Source of the DNA: Yamagishiella unicocca
Taxonomy: Eukaryota; Chlorophyta; Chlorophyceae; Chlamydomonadales; Volvocaceae
Assembly: GCA_003116995.1 (NCBI GenBank)
Contig: BDSL01000059.1
Coordinates: forward strand, 186,001-250,000
Direction of reading: 5' to 3'
DNA length: 64,000 nt
The notes beneath the pieces were generated by a model. That model was given only the letters and a program-made list of their open reading frames with translations. It was not told the origin of the DNA and did not search any database. A program made the translations under genes and the position numbers. Positions 1 to 11,855 of the stretch are shown piece by piece (position 1 is the stretch's first letter; each line of letters begins with the position of its first letter).

Positions 1-1421
1 GCAAGATTGCCGACACCGGCAAGAGCGCTCTGTCGTGAAAGGGGGGGATATGAGAGGAAACCGCGCGCTGTTGTGAAGGGTTGGGAAGGAGCGACGCCTG
101 AAGTTGGGGATCGCCTGGTGCTTTGGATTTGGCGCGCCTGGTTCCGGCCTCTCCCCTACGTAAGGCGGGTGGCCTTCTGGGCTGGGTCCGTTTTGTGCAT
201 GGCCGCATGAGACCCCGCGCCGTCGCCGCGCTGGCGCCGTATAATTAAATTAGAATCATATATTCTGCGAACGAACGTCCTCACCACAACAGAAAAACAT
301 GCGCACCGCTGGCGACATCGCCGTGGTAGCGAAGCCAAAAAGGCGTCTCGGTTAGCCTCATGGTTCTGTATCGTAAATTTTATTCCTGGGTGGTAGTACC
401 GGTAATAGTAATTGCGACAGCGGGCTGGATGCTAGTGGTAATGCATGCGCGGCTGCACTATTCGGGGCTGCACTACTCGGTGATCGTCGCTCGTGAAAAC
501 TGCCTGACATGCCCGAAGCGCGGATGACCTCCCAGCACTTTTGACGCCTCCAGCCTCCTTACGAGCCATATGGCGTATGTAAAATCGTATTTTGTACGCC
601 ATCCTACGATAGCAGCGCGAAACATTGATTATAAAATTGGGAGGGAGACCCGAGATACGGCACATCAAGGCATGCGAGGCCGCCTGTCTATTCCGTCAGC
701 AGATGTGGTTGGAGAACCCCCGGCCAGCAGATCGCTCTACACACGGCCCACGGGCTTTATCACGACACATCGCACCAGCTATCTGCCTACCGGCACGCCT
801 ACAGAAACAGCTGTGCAACTGCAGCAGACGACTCGAGGATTGAGGCGGGGGACATTTCCCCTCCGCCAGAGCCCAGTTGCGTTTGCGACACCTACCTTCA
901 GAATCACCTAACCCACACCAGGAGGGTTATGCAGTTGCCGTACGCCACGCCACGCCGCAGCCCCTCGCCTCGATCACACTGCATGCACGCACGCGCCCTC
1001 ATACGTCACATATGTCGTACGGGCAACTGCCGGCGCCGCACCGCCCCCTCCCTCCACCCACACACCATACACCCAGCCAGCAGCGCCCCAACCCCCGGCC
1101 CGGTCGAGCTGTCGCAGAGGAGGCTCACGCCGCTTAAAAATACGCCCAAGGAAAGACAATGAACGCATGGACACCCGCACCGCATGCACCGGGTAAAGCA
1201 ATGAGCCGCGGCAGTCCGCGGCCGAAGAAGAAGATGACCGGCGGGGTGCGGCGGCGCCACCTGCCAGACAGAGCGCGCTCGTACTCGCACTCGACGGCCC
1301 TCGACGTCCCGAGCCTCCACACATCGCATGCACCGGTGTGTGTATGTGTGTCTGTGTGTGTCTGTGTGTGTCTGTGTGTGTCTGTGTATGTCTGTGTCTG
1401 TGTGTGTCTTCTTAGCGCGGC
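1..1421. other. No gene recognised; region downstream of the kinase gene
   Basis: No reading frame here has recognisable domains or a phase-consistent set of splice sites. The stretch is less GC-rich than the gene that follows it. It holds an imperfect hairpin at about 570-602 (TGGCGTA arm, AT-rich loop, TACGCCA arm) and a TG-rich microsatellite at its right end. It should include the 3' UTR of the minus-strand kinase gene, but I found no TGTAA signal on that strand. Confidence 0.5.
1334..1410. repeat. (TG)n / (TGTGTGTC)n microsatellite
   Basis: About 77 bases of TGTGTG with regular interspersed C (TGTGTGTC units). It lies immediately 3' of the kinase stop codon and is probably in its 3' UTR. 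Confidence 0.9.
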
Positions 1422-4400
1422 CTAGTTCTGACTGCCATCTCCGGCAGCGCCGCTGTCCGGCGCCCCCGACTGCCGCTTCCTCCTGCTCTCATAGAAGTCC
1501 AGCTGGTCTCCGGGCGGGGCCGCTAGGAAGCTGACAAACTCCTCCCGCGAGATGTTGCCGTCCGCATCCTGGTCCGCCTCCCGCAGCGCCGCCGGCACCA
1601 TGTCATCGAAGGGGCACTCGTCCAAGTCGGCGGCGCCGTCGGCTCCGGGCATGGATCCGCTGCACAGCACCCGCTGCAGGCTCTCGCGCGTCAGGGTGCC
1701 GGTGTGGCGCGAGTCGAAGAGGTCAAACACCCGGTTGACGTAGCTCTGCCACTCGGCGGACTCCTGGACCTGCGTGCGTGGGGGCACACGACGGTACGGC
1801 ACACGACGGTACGGCGGTTGCGGCGGTTGCGGTGGCAGTGACAGTGTGCCTGTGGGGTTTTGATGCCGACACACATACGCACAGGGCCCCCGCCCTGCGC
1901 GCGCTGTGCCGCGTCATCGACCTTCTGGCCACACTCACCGTCGCGGCGCCGTCTATCGGTCGACAATAAGGATGGTGTACGGAAAGTGAAAGTGCAACCC
2001 CAGGCTGATGTACGGAAAGTGAAAGTGCAACCCCAGGCTGATGTACGGAAAGTGAAAGTGCAGCCCCAGGCTGATGTACGGAAAGTGAAAGCGCAACCCC
2101 AGGCTGATGTACGGAAAGCGCACGGGGCTGCACGCGTGTGGGTGGCGGGACACGGAAGCCCAAGAGAGGGGGCAGTCGCACCTCCCGCCAGTCGATCAGC
2201 GCCGCCAGCCACTCGTTGTAGTCGACGTGGCCGTCAGAGTCCACGTCGAAGGTGGCAAGCAGTTGGGAGACCTCTGTCGTACGGTCGTACGGTACGAGAC
2301 GGCACACGGTTGGAGGTGGGGTGGCATGAGGGATAACCCGTGTGGGGGGTTGAGTGGTGGGGTTGTGTGTGGGGGGGGCGGGGGGTTGTGGATTGGCGCC
2401 AGCAAGGGCCTCTGGGCGGGCGCTGGAGTGAGGGTTGGGCCCCACCGTCAGCGAGCCCCCCGCGAAGGGGTCTGAAGCGGCTGCTGGGAGCTGTGGTTCC
2501 AGTGCAAGGGCAAACATCCCACTGCAAGCTACCGCGCACCCGCCCCTCCTGGGGACCAGCCCCTCCTGCGCACCAGCCCTTGCCAGCTAAGCATACACAT
2601 CCCACCACTCCCACCACTCCCACACTCACCTGTTGGACTGAGGTCCCAGTCTCCGCCCGTCAGCATCGCCGCCACGGCCTCATACGGCACCACCCCCTTG
2701 CCGGCGGGGTCCAGCTGCCGGAATGCGGCGGCCAGTGAGGCCACTCGCTCCGAGTCGCTGGTGGCCATGAAGCTGGCGACGGCGCTGCGGGTCCAGGGAG
2801 GGGTCAAAGGAAGGGTGGCAACACGATCCTGGGTCCGTAAGAGGGTGCCGAGGAGGGTCCACATGGGAACCCCCGGATCAGGGAGGAGGAGCGGAGCCCT
2901 CTGGGCCGTCGCCGTTTCTACCGTCGGCAGCACACACGCACTCAAGAACCCCAACCCATCCCACCAGCTAGCCAGCCCCTTGCCGCCGCCTCCTTGCGGC
3001 AGCCGCCCCTCCCACCTCTTGGACCCACCATCACTATCACAACTAGGCGACCGCAACCTCCATCACCGCCACCATTACGAGACCTCCACCACCACCGCCA
3101 CCACCACCACTACCGAGACCAGCAACAGCACCGCCACCACCACCAGTACGAGACCAGCACCAGCACCACCGCCACCATGCTTTGGTGCCCTGGCACGTCA
3201 CCGGCCCCCCAAACTCACCGCAACGCCAGCTGCTTGAGCCTGCCGTACGTGCCGTACCGCTGCAGCCTCTGCACCAGGGAGTCGTTGAGCAGCCGGTCGT
3301 TGGCTGCGCCGTTGGCGCTCGAGGATGCGAGTACGGCGGGGTCGTACTGTTGGAGCCAGGGGTGCTGGAGCGCCGCGGCGGCGGTTGGGCGAATGGCGGG
3401 GTCACGCTGGGGGGGCGGGGGGAAGGGAAAAGGGTTTGCAAAAACGAGCGCGGGGGGGGGGGCGAGGGTTTCGGAGGGCGGCGGAGGCGGGTGGCTGGGC
3501 GGGAGAGCCACGGAGCTTATGGGCAGGGGTGGATTGGAGACGTCGCAGAGGCAGGGGTGGGTTCAGTGCGGAGGCACCAACGGAGATAGGCCCAAAACAT
3601 GGCGGTCGCGGGTAGGAGAGTGAGGGGTAGGCGGGTGTGGACTGGACGCGGCAGTGCGGAAGGCCCTACCTGGAGCAACGAGGCCACGAACTCGCGCGCG
3701 AGGGGGCTGATCTCGTCCCACGGGGCCCGGGTGAAGTCCAGTTCGCCGTACAAGATGGCGAAGAAGACCTGCGGCCGGGTGGGTGCGGTGGGTGGTGTGG
3801 GCGTTTGGCGTTTGCGAAAAGCCATCGACAACGAGGAACGGAGGGGGTGAGGGTTGGCAATCGTCCCGATGTCCGACGGGGGCGGGGGGCCGGGTGGCAT
3901 TATTCCCTCGCAGCCCCTGCCCGACATGGGGTGGTCCGGCAGGCGCACCCTCCTCCTCCTCCTCCTCGTCCCTCACCCCCCATCCGCGCCCTTCTCGCAC
4001 CTCCTTGTTGGTGAAGTGCTTCTTCCCCAGCACGTCTAGCGAGCTCAGCAGCAGCCCCTGGTCCTCGTCCTCGAAGGGGAAGCGCCCGGTCAGCAGCTGA
4101 TACGCCACGACGCCTGGGGGGTCGAAAGGCGCCGAGCACGGTGTACGGCGTAGGAGGGGTTTGAAGGCGAGCGAAGGGGGTGGTGGGCGGGAAGGGGGTT
4201 GACGGGCAAGGGCCGGCGCAACAGTGCCGCGTCCCCTGAACAGCACCAAGTCAGATCGTGGTGCGGTAAGAGCTTGGCTTGGGAGGGAGAGGGGTGCGCG
4301 ACGCGCCGGCTGTCCCGTCCGGGTTGTAGCACGTTGTGATTAATTGTGACGTGGCCGGATAAACAAGCCCACGGGTCCGTCCGTCCATGATTCCCCGTCC

Positions 4401-7183
4401 TCAAGCCCCGCCTCCCACCCCCAACCCAAGCCCCCCCCGTAAAGCGCGGTTCGTACAACCCCCCCAAACACACAGCTGCCGTACCGGCGCTCCATACGTC
4501 ACAGGGCTGGCCATACGACTGCTTGAGCACCTCTGCGCGGGTTCGGGAGGGGGGAGGGGGATGAGACCCGGTAAGAGCCCGGTTACACGACATGGGGAGA
4601 GAGGGTGGGGGGAGGGAACCAGGTCCTGTCCGACCAGCCACCACAGAGACGCTGTCGGGCCCGGGCCGGGGAGGAAGGCGGGGTAGCCGTTACGCCTGCT
4701 TCCCTTCACCGGTGGCCTCTCGCGACCCCTGGCACTGGAACGAAATGTACCGAACGAATGTAGGCGTTCGCAATCGGTTTTAGTGCCGACCCACGGGTAA
4801 CCTATCATTATCCCCCCGCTGCTGCATGGTGCCCCCGTCCTCCGTCCGCCCCCGCCCCACCTGGAGCCACGTACAGAGGCGAGCCTGCCCGGTCGGACAG
4901 CAGCTGACCGGGCCTGGAAGGGGGGCGGAGGCAGCGACAGTTGCGACGACAGGCAGGCAGTTGAGAGCGGGGCCAGGGGGCGTGGAGGGTGCAAGGACGA
5001 GAGACGAGGAGCAAGGGAGGTGTGGTGCGGGAGGACATGCGTGAGGGCGGTGCTGTCCGCAAAGGGACGGAATCGCACCGCAACGCAGGGCGGAGGAGGG
5101 CGGAGCATCTTTGGCTCGGCAGCAGTTCGACCCGTTGACTGCCTGCCGTACACCCTTAGGCCCCAACCCACTTGCAGTACGTAGCCAGACCAAAGTCGAT
5201 CATCTTAAGCGGCGCGTCCGGGGCCGGAGTGAGGAACAAGAAGTTCTCGGGCTTGACGTCACGGAGCACAATACCTGGGGGAGGCAGGAGGGGTTAGGAG
5301 GGGGAGGGGGGAGGAGACGAGGGGTTAGGAGGACGGAGGGCGACGACAGGTCTTCAACCGATCATCGACCACCACCAACAACCCCGGCAGCCACCACTCA
5401 CGCAGGCAGCTGGGCGTTTACGCAGGCCAGCCCCTCCCCTAACCCACCAAACCCCATTCTGTCGAAACACCTCGCAACCCCACCTCTGGCGTGGCACTGC
5501 GCCACCGTGCACAGGATTTCCCGGATGAGCGCCGCGGCCGCCGCCTCGCCGTACTTGCCCCGCTGCACCCGGGTCCACAGCTCGCCACCTGGGGAGAGGG
5601 GAGATTGGTTTCGGGGCCGCGGAGGAGCGGGTCGTCACGTGTATACCGCGGGGGCTCGGGGCGCGAGTGACACCCATGTGCTGTTTCCACTGCGGAGGAT
5701 GCAGGGCAGCCACTGCCGTGATGCGCATGTGCACATCGGTACGGTGGCGGTTGTACTGCAGACCAAAACCCGTGCCGGTCGTGGCGGTTGCGGGCGGTCA
5801 GCGAGCCGCGAGCGAGCCACTCGACCCACCCTTGCACAGCTCCATCACCAGCTGGACGTGTACGGTCGTTTCGAAGGCGCCGTACAGGTACGCCACGTTG
5901 AGCGAGCGGCCCACGTGGTTGTAGATGTCCACCTGGAGGGAGGGGGATGGAGGGAGGCAACAGAAGTTGGGGTTGGGGACATGTACGGCACATATTCGCC
6001 GTCACCGTCGTCGTGCGGCCGGTGTGGCGCTGCCCAGTCAAGGATGGGCGCCGGGCTGTGGGTGCGGACTCGTGCTAGCAGGGCTCCGCTCCCGGCCGCA
6101 CCTCGTGCTGCACCCGCCTGACAAACATGCGCTCCAGGTAGCCCCCCATGACGCGCTTGGTGATCAGCTTGACAGCACATCTGTACGACGGTACGGAAGG
6201 GGTGGTGGAGGCTCAGGGGAGGAGGGAGTGGTGTGCCGGCGCTGACGTCAGCTAGGTGGCCCTCCCCGTGCGGCCCGAGAGAAGCCCGCACCAACAGACA
6301 TCCAAGGCGCACCTTTTTTGCGAAGCCTTGCCGACGTCTGTCTGCCTCAGAACCCCCCATGTCACCACACGACACGTCACGTCACCCACCACCTGTCTTC
6401 GCCCTCCCGGAACTTACTCTTGGCCCGACGCCTTCTCCGTTGCCAGGTGTACGGTGCCAAAGGTTCCGGAACCGATGGTTCGCCCCAACGTATAGCGCTC
6501 CTCAAAGTCCTTTGCAAACCTGGTTTGGTTTTGGTTTCCCCGGGGTGGGCGAGGGTTGCGGCGGCGGCTCGGAGGAGTGCGGGTTGGTGTGCAGCAGGGC
6601 AGCAGAGCGTCATAGGGCCGGCCGGTGTTTGGAGGGCTGCAGTCGAGCGAATCCCCACCCACTCCGTGACCGTTCCTCTTCCGCGACCGCTCCGCTTCCG
6701 TCTCTTTCCGGAAACCCTAGCCTCCTTGCGCCCCGCCCCACACACGAGAGGCGCAGCAGCGCCCTCAGCCCCTCCAGATCGGCACCTGCCAGCAGCTGCT
6801 ACGCCCTCAAACCACCCTAGCAGCTGTTCCGGCGCGACTGCACAGGTCAGCTCCTCGTGTGGGACATTGCTGGAGGTAGCTGGAGGGTTTGGTTATTGCT
6901 CGCGGTTGTTGGCGGCGAGGGTGGGATGCGGGCGGCGCTAGGGTGCCGCCGGCGTGGCGGCGGAGGGGCCTTACCCACTGATGGGCTCCGTCCAGACGAC
7001 AGACGACAAACAATATCGAAAGGATTCCGGTAATCGGGTACTAGCTTGCGCCCGCGTATTCCAGTCAGCTGCTCACCCTCGCATGCCGTAGGGGTGCATT
7101 GAAGCAGAGTATGTAGTTAAGCGTGCGGGAAGGCGGGAGCGGGGAAGAGTGCGGGAGCTATCGTGGCAGCACGGTGCACACAT
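1422..7183 (-). CDS. Calcium-dependent protein kinase (CDPK), 14 exons
   Basis: Ser/Thr kinase with a calmodulin-like tail, expected to couple Ca2+ to phosphorylation. Exons (minus): 7077-7183 or 7077-7099 (start choice), 6418-6519, 6102-6180, 5830-5932, 5484-5588, 5172-5274, 4861-4913, 4485-4532, 4001-4113, 3670-3768, 3219-3406, 2630-2784, 2182-2273, 1422-1769. All phases join, giving 536 aa from the ATG at 7099 or 564 aa from 7183. Motifs in order: GSGTFG glycine loop, CAVK lysine, LRDVKPEN catalytic loop, DFG, APEVL, subdomain XI R, then four EF hands. EF2 (DVDSDGHVDYNE) and EF4 (DQDADGNISREE) are canonical; EF1 and EF3 lack key acidic residues. The HRD histidine is leucine. The 5' end is uncertain: a good donor at 7441-7446 could belong to a further upstream exon. 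No Gly2 myristoylation site is seen with either start. Confidence 0.92.
1976..2122. repeat. 33-bp minisatellite in a kinase intron
   Basis: About 4.5 tandem copies of a 33-bp unit containing GATGTACGGAAAGTGAAAGT, with few substitutions. It lies in the intron between the exons carrying EF-hand 2 and EF-hands 3-4. Confidence 0.9.
4577..4600 (+). repeat. Dispersed intronic element, family B, copy 1
   Basis: Contains CCCGGTTACACGACAT followed by purine-rich sequence. Two other introns in this window (about 19557 and 23011) share this core. It is antisense to the host kinase gene and lies about 45 bp upstream of a 3' splice site in gene orientation. Confidence 0.55.
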
Positions 7184-8234
7184 GGTCTGAGGGAGCGAAC
7201 ACAACCCCCAAGCACCGCGTTGGCTCGTGTACAACGTTCGCCGACAAAACGTTTCCGCTTTTGTACCAAAGAAAGAAGCCCTTGCATGGCAGTTGGGTTT
7301 GGTTATGTCCGTCGCGCAGGCCACCCGAGATCGCTTTGGGGCAGTAACTAAATGGTATATTGGCTATCGTCGGAACTGTGCACGAAAGTTTGGCCTGGTT
7401 GGCGCGTGAAACAAGCGACCAACGACACGGCGCAAGCGTAACTCACCCGAACTCTCGAAGCGTGCCTGTTGATGCCGCTTCTCCTTTAGTTCCAGTAGCT
7501 TGATGTGTGGATCCCTGATGTGCACAGCGTTCTCCTGCCTGGCCAAAGCTTGGACTGTGTGCCTGCCCCGTCGCGCGGTCCACAGTCGTATGCTGTCGCT
7601 TGCTGGTCCAAGCCAGACGCCGCTGCTGGCATCGACATGGCACGCTGCTGCCTAACAAATGGACTTGGTTACTCAATAGCGTACTAAACATTGCGCCAAT
7701 AAACAAGCCGCGTCAGCACTTTCGCAGCTGCGAGGTAGTCCGGAACGTGAGATCGAGTTACAAGTGTAGGAAAGAAGCTCCTAGGAATAGGAATGAATAT
7801 GCCTTGTAAGCGGCCGCACTTCAGGCCACTCACGGAGGCCGAGTATACGCAAAAAACGCACGATTCCGGACGTGAGTCCAGTGAAGATAAACAGGTCAAG
7901 GATCTAGTACATTAGAGAGCAACAGTTGCGTGCACATATATTGTACATATTTGCAGCCCCATGGGCCGAAGCTACTGCCAAGCCGTACCCTTTGGCACCT
8001 GCAAAATTGCCTGCACTATACAGTAGTCGCAACTACTGCGGGGACAAAGCCTAACTAACGCCGAACCTATTACGCCGCGTGTGCGAACGCGCTATGCAAG
8101 CTACAGGCCCTAATGCTGCCCTTACGTGACTATGTCCGTCACCTCGCCAATTCCAGGCCAAATCCACACACAGGAGTTGCCTCGTCGGCCCCCAGTGATG
8201 CAACCATGGCCCCCGACAACCCATGCCTCCTTAC
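7184..8234. other. Kinase 5' region and PCF11 3' UTR
   Basis: No complete gene seen. In the minus orientation, 7447 to about 7546 is an open stretch ending at a GTGAGT donor (7441-7446), a possible 5' UTR or N-terminal exon of the kinase; its frame has no ATG nearby. A short open frame on the minus strand from about 7287 is Arg/Ala-rich, but I could not tie it to a gene. The right part is the PCF11 3' UTR with its polyadenylation signal. Confidence 0.5.
7758..7762 (-). terminator. TGTAA polyadenylation signal for PCF11
   Basis: TGTAA on the minus strand (TTACA on plus), about 475 nt downstream of the PCF11 stop codon. TGTAA is the usual poly(A) signal in volvocalean algae, so this is a candidate 3' end. 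Confidence 0.55.
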
Positions 8235-10998
8235 TCATTGCACCTCCAACTTGACCCGCTTGGACTCTTGAAACCCGGGAGCACCACCGGCCCCAGGTAT
8301 GGTGCCCGGCCCCACATCCGCTGCGGTCGCGGGCCGCTTCACCCCGGACGCTCCACCCCAGGTCGCAGCACCCGGAAGCATGCTCCCTACCACCCCCAAC
8401 GGCACTTCCGAGAACTGCTCCTCCTTTACAACCAGCTGAGGTTGTGCCGGGTGCGAGATAGAGGCAGCAGCAGGCGCCACACCCAGCGCTGGCTGCAAGG
8501 GTGCGGGCTCCACCTGGCTCAACTGTGCCGTCACAGCTGGCTGCGCCGATGCCGCGCCGCCTCCGCTGCCCCCCGCCGGGCCCGACTGTGCCGCTGCTTG
8601 ACGAAGCTCATCCGCAGCAGCTGCTGACGCGGTGGCTGCCCGAAGCGTCGCCATTTGCAGTTTGGAGGGTGCGCCGGCCAGACACTGCACCTTGACAATG
8701 GACCCATCCATGACGCCGTACCTGCTCGGGCGGGGCCATCATAAGTGCGCACGATAAGGTCGCAGGGAAGAAGAGCAGAAAGCGGTGGCACTCGGGGCCC
8801 AAGCAGACCATGGGGGACCCACACAGAGAGGCATTGACGCATTGATAGGCCTAGCCAACACGCGCGCCGCCAGTGCGATAGATACAAATCTACAATCTAC
8901 TGAGTATTGTACATAATCGAGAAGTCTGCGAGGAGAGGTCAGGCGAATTTGACAAAAGGCAAATGTAACAACTAACGAACGCTCCTATACAATATTCCTT
9001 ACTTGGCAGCGTCGTCACCGGAGAGCATCACCGCATCCTTGTAACACCATCTGTCGGAGTCAGGGTCGTAAAACCGCTCAAATGCCTCGCCAGAAATAGC
9101 GCATTCTGGCTGCGATGGATCCTCTTCAACGAAGTAGAGCTTCTCCTCCTCAGCCTCCGCAGCTTCCTCCTTCAGGAAGATTGATTCGCGTTAGAATTTG
9201 ATGCAGATTGTTGTTACATAAATCAGCCTCTTACTTGCGTAACGAAGCCTCACCTCTTCATGGGCTTCTGTACTGTCCCCTGGAGCCGACGTTGTTCCTA
9301 CGAGCCATAGGTCCACGGACGGGTACCATTGTCGCGATGGAAGGCCCGCGGCCGCTTGAGCCGTGCGTCGCTTGTTGCGTAGGAATGCGGCGTCAAGGAA
9401 TGCCGGCCGCGTGCGCGTTGATGCTTCAAGGAGATCTTGCACAGCCGTAGGGTCAAGCTCCTGCAATTCAGCATTGCAGTGGCACCCTTACAGAGCTGAC
9501 CTGGCTTGTTTTGTCGACAACTTCGCTGATGTGAGACTCGCAACTGATTACGGAGCCGAGCCTTTTCAGTAACTCATAGGCTGCGCAGTCCTGCTTTACA
9601 TATGATTGGAGTAGTGCATTCGCGCACCGAACAACGCATCGAAGAACACAAGAGCCAAACCCACCCAACTCCCGGCCTGTCAGCTTCCCAGCAATAAAAC
9701 CTACCGTTTCCCCCTCCCACTCTTGCTGCACGCACATCAACCCCGACAACATGCACGTCATTTACCTTAAGGGCCTGGGGCCCCGGGAACTCGGTGGAGC
9801 GTCGACGTGCCGCAGGTTGGGACGGCTGCTGTGGGCTGCTAGGACCCGGCTGTGGACTGGCAGGCGTCATATTTTGGTGCTGTAATGCTGGTAGGGTAAC
9901 AGCATGCATGCCCATGAGCGACGACGGCATCATGGTGCCAGGAGGAGGCATAGGAGCAGACGTGGATGCGCTGGAGTAATGCATCTGTGCAGGGGGCCGT
10001 GAAAACGCAAGCTGCTGCTGCTGCGGTGCACCGTAAACCATGTGCGGCTGGAGCTGCTGCTGGGGCTGTATGTATTGCATGGGCAGCAACACTGTCTGCG
10101 GTGGTGCAACGTGGTATGCCGGGCGAGCTGTGTGTGCAGCTGGATAAGGAGCTGCTGCCATCGCTAGCTGCGGTGCATGCGCCTGGTGACCCAGAAACCG
10201 AGGGTCGAAGTGAGCCCCGTTACCTACTGGGGCCGGAGGCCGGCCATAAGGAGCAATGGGGCGTGGAGGCTGCGTCACAGGATAGCCCCGATAGCCGGGC
10301 GGTGGTAGCACTCCTCCCACTGCGGGCACGCCCGCCGAGGTCGACGTTTGGCCCGTAGGCACAATGTACGCCTCACAAGCCTGAACAACCTTTTGGTCCA
10401 GGTGCACCACCGACCGCCACAGCTTGCAGACTTTCGTCAGAGCCGCCCGTGTATTGGCGTCAGAGTTGTCCCACATGAACACAAAGATCTGCGAAGCAGG
10501 ATGGAGCCCACGTCAGGTATTTCTATATGGTGCCATAGTTCTGTAAAAGTAGAACAGCTTTGAACTCACCTCAAGCAACGCCTGGCCAAGCTGGTCCATA
10601 TAAACTGGCGGGCAAGGGTCATTCTTCAGCATGCAGTCCACGAGGTACAGCGCTGGCAGGCGATGAGCAGCCGGGCACTGCGTAGCATAACAGAGGGACA
10701 AAGAAGGTTAGGAAAATCGTGCAATTTCCATCTTACTATCGACGCGCAGGCGACCTTAAGTTCAGGCAAACTTCGGCCAGCCCGACGTTGGACAACATAG
10801 TTTAGGGCAGCTCCCCATAATAGTGCAGCAGCTTCTACAGACCTGTTTTACATGCTGCCGGATGGCTCTAACCACGCTGCTGGCCTCGGCAGTATTCTCG
10901 AATGCCAGGTCCTTGAGCGTCACGATGGACCGCCTGTCAGGTGTCTTCAGATCCCGAAGGTTCTCCATAAACGCCTGCCCAAATTCGCTGAGGGCCAT
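8235..10998 (-). CDS. PCF11: PCF11, mRNA cleavage and polyadenylation factor with CID
   Basis: Subunit of pre-mRNA cleavage factor; its CTD-interacting domain (CID) binds the phosphorylated C-terminal repeat of RNA polymerase II. Seven exons join in phase: 10843-10998, 10570-10677, 9766-10488, 9501-9590, 9254-9460, 9003-9169, 8235-8721, giving 645 aa. Residues 1 to about 130 form the CID (LAFENT near the start, then HRLPALYLVDCMLKND, then a helix ending in CKLWR). A Pro/Gln/Ala-rich linker follows, then SRQWYPS and the C-terminal signature CAISGEAFERFYD...WCYKDAV. The TAA that appears after the AAK residues is inside a GTAAGG donor and is not a stop. The second cysteine of the usual CxxC is serine. 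It starts at the ATG just before the CID, as in other PCF11 proteins. It is short compared with animal PCF11. Confidence 0.93.
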
Positions 10999-11855
10999 GT
11001 CGCAGCCCCTGTGCGCTGCCGGCGCCGAAGGCGGCACAAGGAAGTCAGGCGCCCTCTCGTGGAAGTCCTCTGGAAGTAACAGCGAGGTAGTCTTTGGAAT
11101 CAGGTGAACAGCGGTCCAATAAGAAGTAACTTAAACAATAGTGCTACAATATGATGTTGGTTCATCCTAGTATAAGTCGCGGCATCACGTACAATTGCAG
11201 AATGAACATCACGATGAGATGATTTTTTCGCAAACCTTGTCCACCGTAACACTTTGGTTGACAGGAAAAGCCGAGTTGTAAGCATTGCGAAGTTTGGATA
11301 CCATGTCTGTTACGATTTCAGGTGCCAAAGGTGCTCCATCGACACGTTGACGACAGAGCCCCCCCAGGCTTGCTCAGGACTGAAACGAGTTATGAGACCT
11401 TTAAGATTCCTTTGACAACAGGTTCAGGGAATCATAACCAGTCAGGCCGAGGATGGCGGCATCTACAACCCAGTTCGAGTGTCCCAATCATGACGGCAAC
11501 ATTAAAGGCTCAAAATAATATTGAGCCATTGACCGAAACTTCGTTCTGGGGAAGGAGTGCGGAGCATATGCAGCGACGTATCAGTATTTTGTACACAGGG
11601 AAGCTTTCAGAAAACCAATCCATAGTCATCGGGCAGGGTCCGACCCTACTCCTGGTCCAAGCGTCCAACCAGTCAGAAACCGTACAGTGATCAGGTTCCG
11701 AACCTCCCAACCCCGTCATGCAATACACATCCCCCCCCAAATAGACGACCCAAGTCGATGGACGACTAAACAATAAAGTCACCTGAGCATGTACAGCCTA
11801 AAGTGGAAACTTCAAACCACAGATTGCATTTCGTAGGATTCATAAGTAAGTGCTA
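10999..11855. other. PCF11 promoter region and CCDC17-like 3' UTR
   Basis: No gene seen. PCF11 and the large gene to the right are both on the minus strand, so this interval holds the 3' UTR of the latter and the promoter and 5' UTR of PCF11. It is noticeably AT-richer than the flanking exons. A possible 5' UTR splice acceptor (CTTCCAG) lies just upstream of the PCF11 ATG, near 11070. Confidence 0.5.

Noticed and set aside
570..602. Hairpin as a possible transposon end or terminator
   Set aside because: Single imperfect copy, no target-site duplication seen, and no second terminus nearby.
9001..9003. Apparent TAA stop after the PCF11 zinc-finger region
   Set aside because: The stop overlaps a GTAAGG donor, and the next exon (8721 downward) restores the frame with phase agreement.
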